Shown here in pieces: positions 1 through 8,268 of a stretch of 64,000 nucleotides of DNA (position 1 is its first letter; every line of letters starts with the position of its first letter). A program made the translations under genes and the position numbers. This DNA comes from Mucilaginibacter sabulilitoris (lineage in GTDB: Bacteria; Bacteroidota; Bacteroidia; Sphingobacteriales; Sphingobacteriaceae). The stretch is from contig NZ_CP139558.1 in assembly GCF_034262375.1 (NCBI RefSeq), forward strand, positions 3,534,001 to 3,598,000, in the 5' to 3' direction. The notes beneath the pieces are model-generated. The model did not search any database. It was given only the letters and a program-made list of their open reading frames with translations, and was not told where the DNA came from.

Positions 1-1086
1 GAGCATACAGGCAGTACAAAGGTAATGGCCAATACCATTTTGAAGATCGTTGGAGAGAAGTATGCGGCGCTGGCCATGAGCTTAACTGGATTTATTGTAG
101 GGCTGCCCATTTTTTGCGATTCCGGGTACATTGTTTTAAGCGGATTGAACAAATCGCTGGCAAAAAGCACTGGTATTTCTTTGGCTATAATGAGCACCTC
201 ACTGGCTACTGGTTTGTATGCGGTTCATTGCATGATTCCGCCGCATCCCGGCGCTGCCGCAGCAGCAGGTATCATTAGTGTTGATTTCGGTAGGCTGATG
301 CTTACGGGTATCATGATTGCTATTCCTGCAATGATCTCCGGATACTTGTGGTCAAAGTACGCAGGAAAAAAAATTCCGGCACAGCTTATCGATGCCGCGG
401 AACTGATTAAGGGAAATCAGCGGCTCCCTTCCGTTATCAAAGCATTTATGCCTGTGGTGGTTCCTATCTTTTTGATTGCATTAAAGTCCTTTTTTATAGT
501 TGAGCCGGGCACTGCAAGTAACCGGATAAACATGTACCTAATGTTGGGCGATCCCGAAATTGCACTGGCTATCGGTGTCTTGTTTGCTTTTAATACCATG
601 CCATCATTTAAAAAAGATGTTCTTGGTCCGCTGTTGCAGGAAGGTGCCGAAAAAGCCGGAGGTATCTTAGTGATCATAGGTGCAGGGGGCGCTTTCGGGG
701 CCATTCTGGCGGCAACCAAGCTCGGCACACATTTAAGCGAAGCATTACCTTTGGCAAGTCTCGGGATATTATTCCCTTTTTTATTGACCAGTATAGTCAA
801 AACTGCCCAGGGATCTTCCACTGTGGCTATCATTACCGCGGCTTCTATTATATTACCACTATTGCATGCGCTTGGCCTGGATACAGATACAGGACGCTTA
901 CTCTGTGTTTTATCAATGGGCGCGGGATCAATGATGATCTCCCATGCCAATGATGCTTACTTTTGGGTGATCGCCAAATTTTCAGGTCTCGAAATGAAAA
1001 CCATGCTAAAAGTATATTCCCTCGCTACTGTATGCATGGGTTTAACCGCTTTAGCTATGGTTTATATTGTTTCATTTATAATTTAA
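1..1086 (+). CDS. GntP-family gluconate/glycerate:H+ symporter (5' end outside window)
   Basis: The frame is open from the first base, so the true start lies outside. The visible 361 residues are the C-terminal four fifths of a protein family usually near 440 residues. The chain is almost wholly hydrophobic, with roughly ten membrane spans, and has the GntP-type loop PPHPGAAAA about 80 residues in. The family imports gluconate or related sugar acids across the inner membrane with protons. Only four bases separate it from the glycerate kinase gene, so the two are probably one operon and the cargo may be D-glycerate. The family call is firm; the substrate is inferred from the neighbour. Confidence 0.88.
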   Translation, partial: EHTGSTKVMANTILKIVGEKYAALAMSLTGFIVGLPIFCDSGYIVLSGLNKSLAKSTGISLAIMSTSLATGLYAVHCMIPPHPGAAAAAGIISVDFGRLMLTGIMIAIPAMISGYLWSKYAGKKIPAQLIDAAELIKGNQRLPSVIKAFMPVVVPIFLIALKSFFIVEPGTASNRINMYLMLGDPEIALAIGVLFAFNTMPSFKKDVLGPLLQEGAEKAGGILVIIGAGGAFGAILAATKLGTHLSEALPLASLGILFPFLLTSIVKTAQGSSTVAIITAASIILPLLHALGLDTDTGRLLCVLSMGAGSMMISHANDAYFWVIAKFSGLEMKTMLKVYSLATVCMGLTALAMVYIVSFII

Positions 1087-1090
1087 TTTT

Positions 1091-2221
1091 ATGCATATCC
1101 TTATAGCTCCCAATGCCTTTAAAAACAGTTTAACTGCTTATGATGCCGCGCAGGCCATTCAAAAGGGAATAAAACTGAGCATACTACGATGCACTACGAC
1201 ATGTTTTCCGATAGCCGATGGTGGCGATGGGACTGCCGGGTTGATTATTCAGCAATTAAAAGGTACCATCGTGCCGGTAGCAGTACATGATCCTTTAGGT
1301 AAGCTTATTTCTACTTCATTCGGGCTAATTGAAAACGGGCGTACTGCCGTTATTGAAATGGCTGACGCCTCTGGTTTAAGACTATTAAATGCAAATGAAC
1401 TGAATCCACTCTCAGCCAACTCCTTCGGTACAGGCGAACTGATCAAAGCGGCACTTGATACAGGGGTTAACAAGATTATCATAGCTATGGGAGGTTCAGC
1501 CACAGTTGATGGGGGTACCGGCATATTAAAAGCACTAGGCATTGGTTTCCTGGACACCCATGACGCTGAACTTGTCGGCATACCTGCAAGCCTTCCTGAT
1601 CTTGCACGAGTAGATATTTCGGGCTTAGATAAGCGCTTATTAGCTTGTGAAATTGTTGTACTTTGCGATGTAGACAATATGCTATTGGGAAGCCGGGGTG
1701 CCGCGGTTGTGTTTGGTCCGCAGAAAGGCGCCGATGCATCGACTGTCGGAAAACTGGAACAAGGGCTTTCCAAGTTTGCCGAGATAACATTTAAGGAAAC
1801 TGGAAAAGACATAGCCTCAATAAAATACGGAGGCACAGCCGGAGGAGCATCTGCCGGGCTATATGCTTATTTAAATGCCAAACTTGTAAACGGAATTGAT
1901 TATTTTATGGAATTAACTGGTTTTAATGATGCTTTAAACAGAAGCACATTGGTGATAACTGGAGAAGGGAGCATAGACGAACAAACTTTACAAGGGAAAG
2001 GACCATTCGGGGTAGCTAACAGTGCCAAATTAAAAGGCATACCGGTGATTGGTTTAGCAGGCAAAATACCGCTCGAACCTCACGAACAGCTCAACCGGTA
2101 TTTCGATGTGCTGCTGGCCATAGGCAACGAACCTTCAGATATGCCAACGGCTCTTAGCCGTACCGAACAAAACCTAATACGGGTGTCAAAAGAGATTGCT
2201 GAGATGTTGGGGATGGGATAA
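1091..2221 (+). CDS. glxK: Glycerate kinase, GlxK/GarK type
   Basis: A 376-residue protein of normal length for the type I glycerate kinase family, which phosphorylates D-glycerate to 2-phosphoglycerate (or 3-phosphoglycerate in some members) and so feeds it into lower glycolysis. The start reads MHILIAPNAFKNSLTA, followed by the conserved ADGGDGT loop near residue 45 and GGSATVDGGTG near residue 135, and a GPQKGA segment in the middle; all are family signatures. It starts four bases after the GntP-type permease gene, consistent with a two-gene uptake-and-activation operon. I see no sign of frameshift or truncation. Confidence 0.93.
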   Translation: MHILIAPNAFKNSLTAYDAAQAIQKGIKLSILRCTTTCFPIADGGDGTAGLIIQQLKGTIVPVAVHDPLGKLISTSFGLIENGRTAVIEMADASGLRLLNANELNPLSANSFGTGELIKAALDTGVNKIIIAMGGSATVDGGTGILKALGIGFLDTHDAELVGIPASLPDLARVDISGLDKRLLACEIVVLCDVDNMLLGSRGAAVVFGPQKGADASTVGKLEQGLSKFAEITFKETGKDIASIKYGGTAGGASAGLYAYLNAKLVNGIDYFMELTGFNDALNRSTLVITGEGSIDEQTLQGKGPFGVANSAKLKGIPVIGLAGKIPLEPHEQLNRYFDVLLAIGNEPSDMPTALSRTEQNLIRVSKEIAEMLGMG

Positions 2222-2268
2222 GCAGGTTGTTGTGACTGTATTCTTCTAATTCGTTTCATCAGCAAATT

Positions 2269-2478
2269 ATGCCGGTGGTTATTGCCAATGATCCCAAAGT
2301 TCAAATAAGTATAGCGCTAAAATTATCTCCCACCGAATATCAAAAGGGCGACATATCAAAATTGATAAACGGTATATCCAGGGAATGGAAAAAAATTTAT
2401 CCTGAAGAGCCCTTTGATTATTCATTCCTGGAATCAACCCCTAATAAATACTTTCTAAAATCTCCAACTTTAAGGTAA
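2269..2478 (+). pseudogene. Fragment of an FtsX/MacB-type ABC transporter permease
   Basis: A 69-residue frame with no RBS. It resembles the periplasmic domain of Bacteroidota FtsX-like permeases, where a segment of the type 'ISxEWKKIYPEEPFDYSFL' is typical. After this block (residues about 33-52) the sequence departs from the family and stops. Whole proteins of this family are about 800 residues with membrane spans on both sides, none of which is present here. I read it as an internal scrap left by deletion. It lies 47 bases past the glycerate kinase gene, at the edge of a scarred non-coding stretch. Confidence 0.6.
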
Positions 2479-2513
2479 ATGGTTCGAATTTAGTGAGATT
2501 GGGGCTAGTCTGA

Positions 2514-2535
2514 TAGCCCGAGTAGGACTTGAACC
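2514..2535 (-). other. Possible tRNA 3'-end remnant
   Basis: Read on the minus strand, these bases give GGTTCAAGTCC followed by TACTCGGGCTA, which looks like a T-loop and the 3' acceptor strand of a tRNA. The T-stem pairs only at its two inner positions and no D-arm or anticodon arm with a matching 5' acceptor strand is visible, so this is not a working tRNA. Such scraps are often left where elements integrate into tRNA genes. The resemblance could be chance. Confidence 0.2.
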
Positions 2536-2837
2536 GTGTAACAAGACATCTTAATATCAAGTTCCACAACAAAAGAAAAGTAACATCGTGGATTTAACAC
2601 AAAAAGATTAGCTGAACAATATTATAGGGCGTCTGGCAATTAAGTAGTACCTAGATAGTACCCATCTTCATTGGTTTTTGAATCATTCTCTTGAATTTGA
2701 TTTAAGATCTTAAAATCGCATTTCTGGATTTAGCCTAAGGCATGCATTTTTAGATAATTCGAACATAACTCTCACATTATCAATAATAATTTTGGTATTA
2801 TGTACATCGTGTGGAGCCTTAAAAATCAATGATTTAA

Positions 2838-2866
2838 CCCCGCTCTGGCGAGTGAGGCTTTTTTAT
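2838..2866 (+). terminator. Rho-independent terminator-like hairpin
   Basis: A CCCGCTC arm pairs with GAGTGAGG across a TGGC loop, with one bulged A, and is followed directly by a run of T residues. There is no intact gene just upstream on the plus strand, so it may have belonged to a gene now lost. Confidence 0.5.
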
Positions 2867-3129
2867 TTGCATAAAATTTGCATAGAAATTTACTAACGTT
2901 ACATTTCTATAAAAGCAGGTCAATGAAATTTCGGCCGTATTTATCACTTTTTTTACAAAGAATAACCTAATTTATTTTTTTCATTGTTGTGTTTTTGGCC
3001 GGCTTATCCGTCCTTCCCCAATATTTTTTTGCGGTTTTTTTCATTTTCTTGTTATCCGACTCGGATGATCTCGGACGTCCCAACCTGACCGGCTGAATAT
3101 TTTTGTCTCTGTACAAAAGGGAAAACATT

Positions 3130-3408
3130 ATGGAGATATTAACTTTTGACCAACTGCCAAAGGCTGTCAGTGAACTTTTGGAAAAGGTATCAATGATTGA
3201 ACACTTGCTCAAGGATGACCATTCAAGCGATATTAATGATAACAGACTTTTTTCCATCAAACAAGCTGCAATTTTTTTGAACTTGTCGACTTCCACGATT
3301 TATGGTAAAGTCTGCCATAGGGAAATTCCGGTCAGCAAACAAGGTAAAAAGCTATATTTTAATAAAGCAGAGCTCCTTGAATGGTTTAGTCAAGGGGCGA
3401 AAGCATAA
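3130..3408 (+). CDS. Helix-turn-helix (excisionase-family) DNA-binding protein
   Basis: A 92-residue protein starting MEILTFDQLPKAVSEL at an ATG at 3130; the longer frame opens only with a TTG and has no support. Residues about 42-85 form a MerR/excisionase-like HTH_17 domain: LFSIKQAAIFLNLSTSTIYG followed by a basic wing ending KLYFNKAELLEWF. In Bacteroidota such proteins are common in conjugative and genomic-island modules, where they act as excision or transfer regulators, though some are ordinary regulators. It stands alone here between a scarred stretch and a broken gene. The domain call is good; a mobile-element role is inference. Confidence 0.75.
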   Translation: MEILTFDQLPKAVSELLEKVSMIEHLLKDDHSSDINDNRLFSIKQAAIFLNLSTSTIYGKVCHREIPVSKQGKKLYFNKAELLEWFSQGAKA

Positions 3409-3492
3409 GATAGCAGAGATGTCAAATTCTATTGAAATAATTCGTCGTAGACGTTCGTGATTGCCACCGTGTTTTAATATCCAATTAATCCC

Positions 3493-3746
3493 ATGATAAA
3501 CAACTACTGGTTTTTCATATCAGTTGATAACGGCGTAGATGCTGCCCAAAAAGGTGATATATCTACTTCCGTTAAATTATATGACGATGGTACCGCAATT
3601 AGCCAGTTTCCAGGAGCAGGTATTACGCAGTTTAATTTGGCCGGTACACCTCTGAAACTTAGCCAGCCTATTTCAGTGGTGCCAAACCCAATGCGTTTAC
3701 TACGCTTCCAGACATTACCGGTATGATCAAAGTAACCCTCAAGTAA
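3493..3746 (+). pseudogene. Frameshifted 3' end of an unidentified gene
   Basis: The direct frame gives 77 residues and stops at 3726. After the segment QPISVVPNP (about residues 58-66) the reading should shift by one base: the shifted frame continues TTLPDITGMIKVTLK and stops at 3746, which reads like a natural C-terminus. A strong terminator hairpin follows at 3754, supporting a once-transcribed gene ending here. There is no promoter or RBS at 3493, so this is probably the tail of a longer, lost gene. I do not recognise the family. A minus-strand frame over the same bases lacks an ATG near its beginning and is treated as a shadow. Confidence 0.45.
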
Positions 3747-3753
3747 CAATTGT

Positions 3754-3800
3754 TTCATTCCATCGGCCGGAAAATACCCGGGCTGATGGAATGAATCATT
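3754..3800 (+). terminator. Long terminator hairpin
   Basis: TTCATTCCATC (3754-3764) pairs with GATGGAATGAA (3785-3795), and the inner GGCC and GGGC segments extend the pairing across a short A-rich loop. A T-rich stretch follows. It lies just after the shifted-frame stop codon of the broken gene at 3493-3746. Confidence 0.65.
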
Positions 3801-3954
3801 TTTAGTAAATAAACCTTTATTTAAAATGATTCCATTATTAAAAGCTATAAAATAATGGACTGATAATTCGAATTTTCCAAACTGGCGAACGATTACTTCA
3901 TGTTTCTCTATAGCTGTTTTTTTGAAGGAGTCATAGTTAATATAGTATTTAAAG

Positions 3955-3999
3955 TGTGACAAATGTCCTTGTACTGGAATCTTGATTTCTTTTCTTTTG
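3955..3999 (+). promoter_or_regulatory. Shared stress operator/promoter, copy 1
   Basis: TGTGACAAATGTCCTTG at 3955-3971 is followed after 20 bases by TTCTTTTG at 3992-3999, one mismatch from the TAnnTTTG -7 box. The final TTG is at the -33 position. It lies 73 bases before the ATG of the gene at 4045 and matches nine other promoters in the window. Confidence 0.7.
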
Positions 4000-4044
4000 T
4001 ATATACTAAATAGGATAGAAGAATTCTAAAACTAAAAGTTGAAT

Positions 4045-4602
4045 ATGACATTAAATGAAAACGATCTTATTACGGTAATTGACGAACTACGCCTTAAAGG
4101 TTACACAGATAACTTTATCATAAAAGACAATCTGATTTTCTCGAATAGCTTGAACCAAGGGTTTAAAGTAGAAGATGTAATTATTGAAGGGGCATATCAA
4201 TTTGACGTCACTGAAGACGCCTTCGATACACAATATCTATTTGCTGTTTTTGTGCCACAATATGGACTAAGGGGAATGATTGTTGATCTTTTAGGAATGT
4301 ACTTCTATATGGAAGATCAACCAATCACCGAGATACTGAGAAATGCATCCCTGGTTAGCTACATTTTTGACGATCAAGACCCTTATGTTAAATATGGACT
4401 AAAAAAAATTATGCCATCTGATTTTAACGCGGACAGCAATAGATACGTGTTACGGATAGGATTTCCTGATTATCCTGCATGTCCTGTAGGAACTGATTTT
4501 ACGATGCTGGGATTTGATGAACAAACAAAACAGTATGTATGGCTTTCAACAAGCATTCTAAAAGATAGTCGGCTTAAAAAATTCGAGTTTAATAAATTGT
4601 GA
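4045..4602 (+). CDS. Small 'phosphoribosylpyrophosphate synthetase-like' family protein with C-terminal extension
   Basis: A 185-residue protein beginning MTLNENDLITVIDELRLKG; the ATG at 4045 is chosen because the frame's earlier start is only a TTG. Residues 1-95 resemble a roughly 100-residue Bacteroidota family usually labelled 'phosphoribosylpyrophosphate synthetase' although it lacks the enzyme's fold and motifs; typical features are the GYTDNF opening and the GLRGMIVDLLGMY block. The last 85 residues (around YVLRIGFPDYPACPVGTDF) are not part of that family as I know it. No signal peptide or membrane span is evident. The gene has its own copy of the shared operator, so it is probably a stress-induced cytosolic protein. 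Function unknown. Confidence 0.7.
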   Translation: MTLNENDLITVIDELRLKGYTDNFIIKDNLIFSNSLNQGFKVEDVIIEGAYQFDVTEDAFDTQYLFAVFVPQYGLRGMIVDLLGMYFYMEDQPITEILRNASLVSYIFDDQDPYVKYGLKKIMPSDFNADSNRYVLRIGFPDYPACPVGTDFTMLGFDEQTKQYVWLSTSILKDSRLKKFEFNKL

Positions 4603-4625
4603 TCCTTGCCAAGGATCACAATTTA
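4593..4625. terminator. Perfect 33-base palindrome over the stop codon
   Basis: Two 16-base arms (4593-4608 and 4610-4625) around one C form a perfect inverted repeat, and the TGA stop of the gene at 4045 lies inside the left arm. It would make a strong hairpin but has no T-run directly after it. Terminator or mRNA 3'-end stabiliser is the simplest reading. Confidence 0.55.
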
Positions 4626-4634
4626 CAATTGATT

Positions 4635-4653
4635 TTTGTGACAAATATCAATT
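4635..4653 (+). promoter_or_regulatory. Weak relative of the shared operator
   Basis: TTTGTGACAAATATCAATT keeps the TGTGA half-site and spacing but lacks the CCTTG end, and no good -7 box stands 20 bases on. It lies 122 bases before the AhpD-like gene at 4776. It may be a diverged site or chance. Confidence 0.25.
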
Positions 4654-4775
4654 CTTAAGAGATGTCCGTGCCCTCATGTAATTGAAATTAAAGGCTTGAA
4701 GATTGTCTTAAAACAAGAAGAATCCGACGAAGACTTGAAAACATAGACAGAAAAAAATTAAACAAATAGATTTTT

Positions 4776-5312
4776 ATGAGCAACTTTTTAATGCCGAACG
4801 AACAAGAAGTTTCGGATAAAAACAAAAAAATATTTGAAGAATTCAAAAGGATGTTTGGTAAGGTACCTAATATTTTCCTGGCCTTTACCAGTAGTGAAAA
4901 TGGTCTTGAAAGTTATTTTAATTACTTCACGCAAAAAAACTCATTAAGCTATCGTGAACGGGAAGTAATAAACCTCGTAGTGAGCCAGGTTAATGAATGT
5001 CCATATTGTCTTAGCCTCCACAGCGTAATCGCCGAACGCCTCGGTTTTACAAAAGAACAGATATTAGATATACGCGCAAATAACATCCTATTTGATAACA
5101 AATTGAAAGCCATCGCTGCATTGGCGCAAAGGCTTGTTGTCGCAAAAGGAAATATTGCGGGACCTTACCTTTTAGACTTTTATCAGCAAGGATATGACCA
5201 GGGACATTTGGTTGATGTGGTACTTGCAGTTGGTAACATCTCTACGCTTAACTTATTGTACGCGATTTCAAATGTTCCTATCGACTTTCCACATGTAACG
5301 GTGAAACTTTAA
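4776..5312 (+). CDS. AhpD-like (carboxymuconolactone decarboxylase family) alkylhydroperoxidase
   Basis: A 178-residue all-helical AhpD-superfamily protein. Residues 75-82 carry the redox signature C-P-Y-C followed by H82, within NECPYCLSLHS; in AhpD this CxxCxxxH motif supplies the peroxidatic and resolving cysteines. The family reduces organic peroxides or acts as a thiol oxidoreductase partner in the cytosol; decarboxylase members lack this cysteine pair. It is followed after 110 bases by an MFS exporter on the same strand. A weak operator-like sequence lies upstream. A paralogue with the same motif is at 17082, only distantly similar. Confidence 0.85.
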   Translation: MSNFLMPNEQEVSDKNKKIFEEFKRMFGKVPNIFLAFTSSENGLESYFNYFTQKNSLSYREREVINLVVSQVNECPYCLSLHSVIAERLGFTKEQILDIRANNILFDNKLKAIAALAQRLVVAKGNIAGPYLLDFYQQGYDQGHLVDVVLAVGNISTLNLLYAISNVPIDFPHVTVKL

Positions 5313-5422
5313 AATAAACCTTAATGTCCTGAGGGGGGAAGGTAGCGCCATCGCAGTAAAGGAAATGATGAAAGGATTATAACGATAAGCTATGTACTGA
5401 TTAACACCACAAATAAAAAGAT

Positions 5423-7012
5423 ATGTCTGCAATTTCACTAAGTAGTTCTAAGGGAAGATGGGTGATGGTGAGCACGATTATGGCTTCGTCTATGGCATTT
5501 ATAGACTCGACAGCACTTAATGTTGCATTACCTGCTCTGCAGAGTGGATTTCATGCGACAAGCAGTGAATTATTCTGGATTTTGAATGCATACCTCCTCA
5601 TGCTCACTTCTTTGATCCTGATAGGTGGATCATTAGGTGATAAAATTGGACGTAAGCGCATCTTTATGTTAGGAATATTGATTTTTAGTATCGGATCTGC
5701 TACATGTGGATTGTCGCGGGATGTACTATCGCTGATTATGTTTCGCGTAATACAAGGTATTGGTGGTTCCTTGATGATCCCCGGAAGCCTTGCACTGATT
5801 TCTTCTTCGATAAATGAAAGCGAGCGGGGAAAGGCTATCGGGACATGGTCGGCCGCAACGGCTGTCGTTACTATCGGAGGGCCGTTACTCGGCGGCGCGC
5901 TTGCCGACGCCGGACTTTGGAGATATATATTCTTTATTAACGTACCCATAGGTGTATTTGCTTTGATTTTTCTGGCGACAAAAGTAGGTGAAGTCAAGTC
6001 AGATGTAACAGATAAATCGATTGATTTTATTGGCGCCATTACGGTTGCTGCCGGGTTAGCCGCACTAACATTTGGATTCCTGAATATGCCCGCTAAAGGG
6101 ATTTATAACTACCAGGTATATATGGCGTTGATAATGGGTGTTATCCTTCTCATCGGTTTTGTTCGGATTGAACAACGGGCCAAACATCCAATGATGCCAA
6201 TATCCATATTCAAAAATAGAACCTTCAGTGGAGTCAATTTGCTGACACTATTTCTCTATGCAGGTCTTGGTGGTGGATTGTTGTTTCTCTCGTTAAATCT
6301 CGTTCAGGTGCAAGGATATTCACAATTTGAATCCGGACTTACCATACTTCCTTTTCTTATCCTTATGATATCGTTCTCACGGTTCATCGGTAAATTATCC
6401 GACAAATATGGAGCGAGGACGTTTTTGATATTCGGTCCGATCATCGCCGGTAGTGGCCTTATAATGCTTTCATCAATCCGGCAAACCCATGGATCAGGTC
6501 AGTACTTGAATACTTTTTTTCCAGGGATATTCATATTTGGGCTTGGTATGGTCATTACCGTTGTCCCGCTTACAAAAACCATAATGAGTTCGGTTGGTGA
6601 TCAATTATCAGGGACCGCATCAGGCATCAATAATGCAACGGCACAAATGTCTAATGTTTTTGCTTATGCCATTTTTGGAGCTTTGGCCGTTTTCTACTTC
6701 TCTTCAGGAATTGAAAGCCGCCTAGCAAATTCAAATTTATCTAATGACGCTCGGAAGCTCATAGTTTCTGAGGCTATAAATCTTGGAAACGCCCAGGTCC
6801 CGGCAACATTACAGGAGCCCGACCGTACTCAAGTTGCGACATTTTATAAGGAAAGCTTCATAGACTCCTATAAAAATGTAATGCAGATATCAGGATTGCT
6901 TTGTATTACCGGAGCATTTATGACGATTATCTTTATTAAAAAAAATTCTGTTAAGGATGGCGCAGAAAACTCTAAATCCATACTTAATAAAAACTATGAT
7001 GCGATTCAGTAA
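5423..7012 (+). CDS. MFS drug exporter, DHA2 (EmrB/QacA) type
   Basis: A 529-residue inner-membrane protein with about 14 predicted spans, the number typical of the DHA2 family. The first helix holds STALNVALPAL, matching the D-x-x-x-x-N-V-A-L-P motif with the charged residue at D28, and the loop after helix 2 is GDKIGRKRIF, the MFS motif A. Helix 5 contains GPLLGGALADAGLWRYIFFINVP, close to motif C. These proteins expel hydrophobic drugs or metabolites with protons. The gene follows the AhpD-like gene on the same strand and may be co-expressed with it. The last 20 residues are hydrophilic. Substrate unknown. Confidence 0.9.
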   Translation: MSAISLSSSKGRWVMVSTIMASSMAFIDSTALNVALPALQSGFHATSSELFWILNAYLLMLTSLILIGGSLGDKIGRKRIFMLGILIFSIGSATCGLSRDVLSLIMFRVIQGIGGSLMIPGSLALISSSINESERGKAIGTWSAATAVVTIGGPLLGGALADAGLWRYIFFINVPIGVFALIFLATKVGEVKSDVTDKSIDFIGAITVAAGLAALTFGFLNMPAKGIYNYQVYMALIMGVILLIGFVRIEQRAKHPMMPISIFKNRTFSGVNLLTLFLYAGLGGGLLFLSLNLVQVQGYSQFESGLTILPFLILMISFSRFIGKLSDKYGARTFLIFGPIIAGSGLIMLSSIRQTHGSGQYLNTFFPGIFIFGLGMVITVVPLTKTIMSSVGDQLSGTASGINNATAQMSNVFAYAIFGALAVFYFSSGIESRLANSNLSNDARKLIVSEAINLGNAQVPATLQEPDRTQVATFYKESFIDSYKNVMQISGLLCITGAFMTIIFIKKNSVKDGAENSKSILNKNYDAIQ

Positions 7013-7789
7013 TTTAATTTCCTGGCAAACTATCGCAAATATAGAAACATGAATTTTTCAACTTGTAAAAAATATCGATGAACACACTTTACTTAATCGG
7101 TTTTTAATAACTGTTAGATCCAAGTTGATATAGTATAGTATTCTGTCAATTTTATAGATCTGATTTTCAGGGTTATATAATGATCGTTTGTGGTAGTCAT
7201 AGAAAATGGCCCGAGCCCGGCGGGCATTAGTTACATGAAGTTAGCTTTGTTTGAAGCTACGAATAAATTAAAGATGCGGTTGAACGCCAATTTAACACCT
7301 ACTTCGGGATTAATAAAAATAAACTAACGTTATTTGACATCGAAAAATCAAAATCGATAAACGTGAAAAAGAAACTTTTGATAACGGGAGGAGGTGGTAC
7401 GCCGGTGGATACTGCCTTTCAACCTTATTATGAAAAACTGTTCACGTCGGTTTCGGAATGTGTGGGCCGTGTCAAGAATAGGAAAAAAGATATTGATTTT
7501 ACATTACAGTCACCGGTACAGGCAAGAGATTTTAGAATTATAAAATAGGTTGGGGGTATCAAGCCTGTTGAAGGGCAGGTATATTCAGTTTTCATTTTTT
7601 GATCATTGTTCCTCAGGGTGGATCGCCCCACAAGTACTTTTTTTGTAATTATAACGCTTTACCTTAGTAACAGGGTGAGGCCTTTAAGTTGGACTTTAAG
7701 GTCAAATTAACGTACAACTGAGCCCTTTTTTATTTGATTTCATCTAAATGGCCTATGTTTGTAATCGGAATTAACTTTAAACCATAATT
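7013..7789. other. Gene-poor stretch with short decayed frames
   Basis: About 780 bases without a convincing gene. Short open frames occur, the longest starting GTG at 7363 (61 residues, MKKKLLITGGGG..., ending at 7548), but it has no RBS or promoter and I recognise no family. A second short plus-strand frame precedes it around 7232-7325. These may be remains of one lost gene. A Bacteroidota promoter for the next gene is at 7733-7761. Confidence 0.4.
7733..7761 (+). promoter_or_regulatory. Bacteroidota-type promoter
   Basis: TTTG at 7733-7736 and TATGTTTG at 7754-7761, 17 bases apart, match the -33 TTTG and -7 TAnnTTTG elements. The ATG of the next gene is 28 bases downstream. It lacks the shared TGTGA operator. 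Confidence 0.55.
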
Positions 7790-8134
7790 ATGGAAACGAT
7801 AGAGGATTACAATGTGGACTGGAACGAAGTGATCAAGCAGGCATTTTTTGATTCCTGGTCAAATAACTCGCCGGTAGACGTTACAAATTACGCTTATAAG
7901 ATAAGTAGTCATTTTAACCTTGATTTGATCACGAAGAAGCTTCAGATCACTATCATGAATTCCAATGACAAGGCGGGTGAGATTAAATACCATACCAACA
8001 GGTTACAAATACTGGTGGATGCTTTTGTTTTAGCACTCCTTTCCGTTTCCGACGATGGCAAAATGTTAACCGCACATAATATCGAATTAGCTAAAAATAC
8101 TTTACAGGATAAAGAGAAGTGCAGCTATGAATAA
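7790..8134 (+). CDS. Hypothetical protein, 114 residues
   Basis: I do not recognise this protein. It starts METIEDYNVDWNEVIKQAFFDSW at an ATG with a good promoter upstream, and is acidic at both ends. The middle (NLDLITKKLQITIMNSNDKAG) and the helical stretch RLQILVDAFVLALLSVSDDG look like a compact soluble helical fold; no signal peptide, membrane span or cysteine motif is evident. It is a single-gene unit, ended by an inverted repeat at 8150-8196 that it shares with the convergent RclC-like gene. The intact promoter, ATG and terminator argue that it is real. Confidence 0.6.
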   Translation: METIEDYNVDWNEVIKQAFFDSWSNNSPVDVTNYAYKISSHFNLDLITKKLQITIMNSNDKAGEIKYHTNRLQILVDAFVLALLSVSDDGKMLTAHNIELAKNTLQDKEKCSYE

Positions 8135-8149
8135 TAGCGGTAATGAAAT

Positions 8150-8196
8150 GTTTGTTACTTTAAAGCTTCCCCGGCTAAAACAATAAAGTAACAAAC
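8150..8196. terminator. Bidirectional terminator-like inverted repeat
   Basis: GTTTGTTACTTTA (8150-8162) is perfectly repeated in inverted form at 8184-8196 across a 21-base spacer. It sits between two convergent genes, so it can serve both strands. Confidence 0.5.
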
Positions 8197-8268
8197 TAAT
8201 GATTATTGGTCAACTGGCGTGAAAACGTATATATAATACGATACTATCCATCAATAACTAATATGCAC

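Larger units (their letters stand above)
2479..3129. other. Gene-free scarred stretch before the HTH gene
   Basis: About 650 bases with no credible gene on either strand. It contains a possible tRNA 3'-end remnant near 2514-2535, a terminator-like hairpin at 2838-2866 and AT-rich sequence leading to the helix-turn-helix gene at 3130. The combination of a permease fragment on one side and an excisionase-like gene on the other would fit the eroded end of an integrated element. No integrase gene, insertion sequence or clear direct repeat is visible. Confidence 0.5.

Noticed and set aside
2514..2535. A tRNA gene on the minus strand
   Set aside because: Only a T-loop and acceptor-like segment are present; the T-stem does not pair and no cloverleaf can be built, so at most a remnant.
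3504..3962. A 152-codon open frame on the minus strand
   Set aside because: It has no ATG near its beginning (opens with TTG), overlaps a plus-strand gene end that has a matching terminator, and shows no family resemblance.
7363..7548. GTG-started 61-residue frame beginning MKKKLLITGGGG
   Set aside because: No promoter, no RBS and no recognised family; the glycine run is only superficially like a nucleotide-binding loop.
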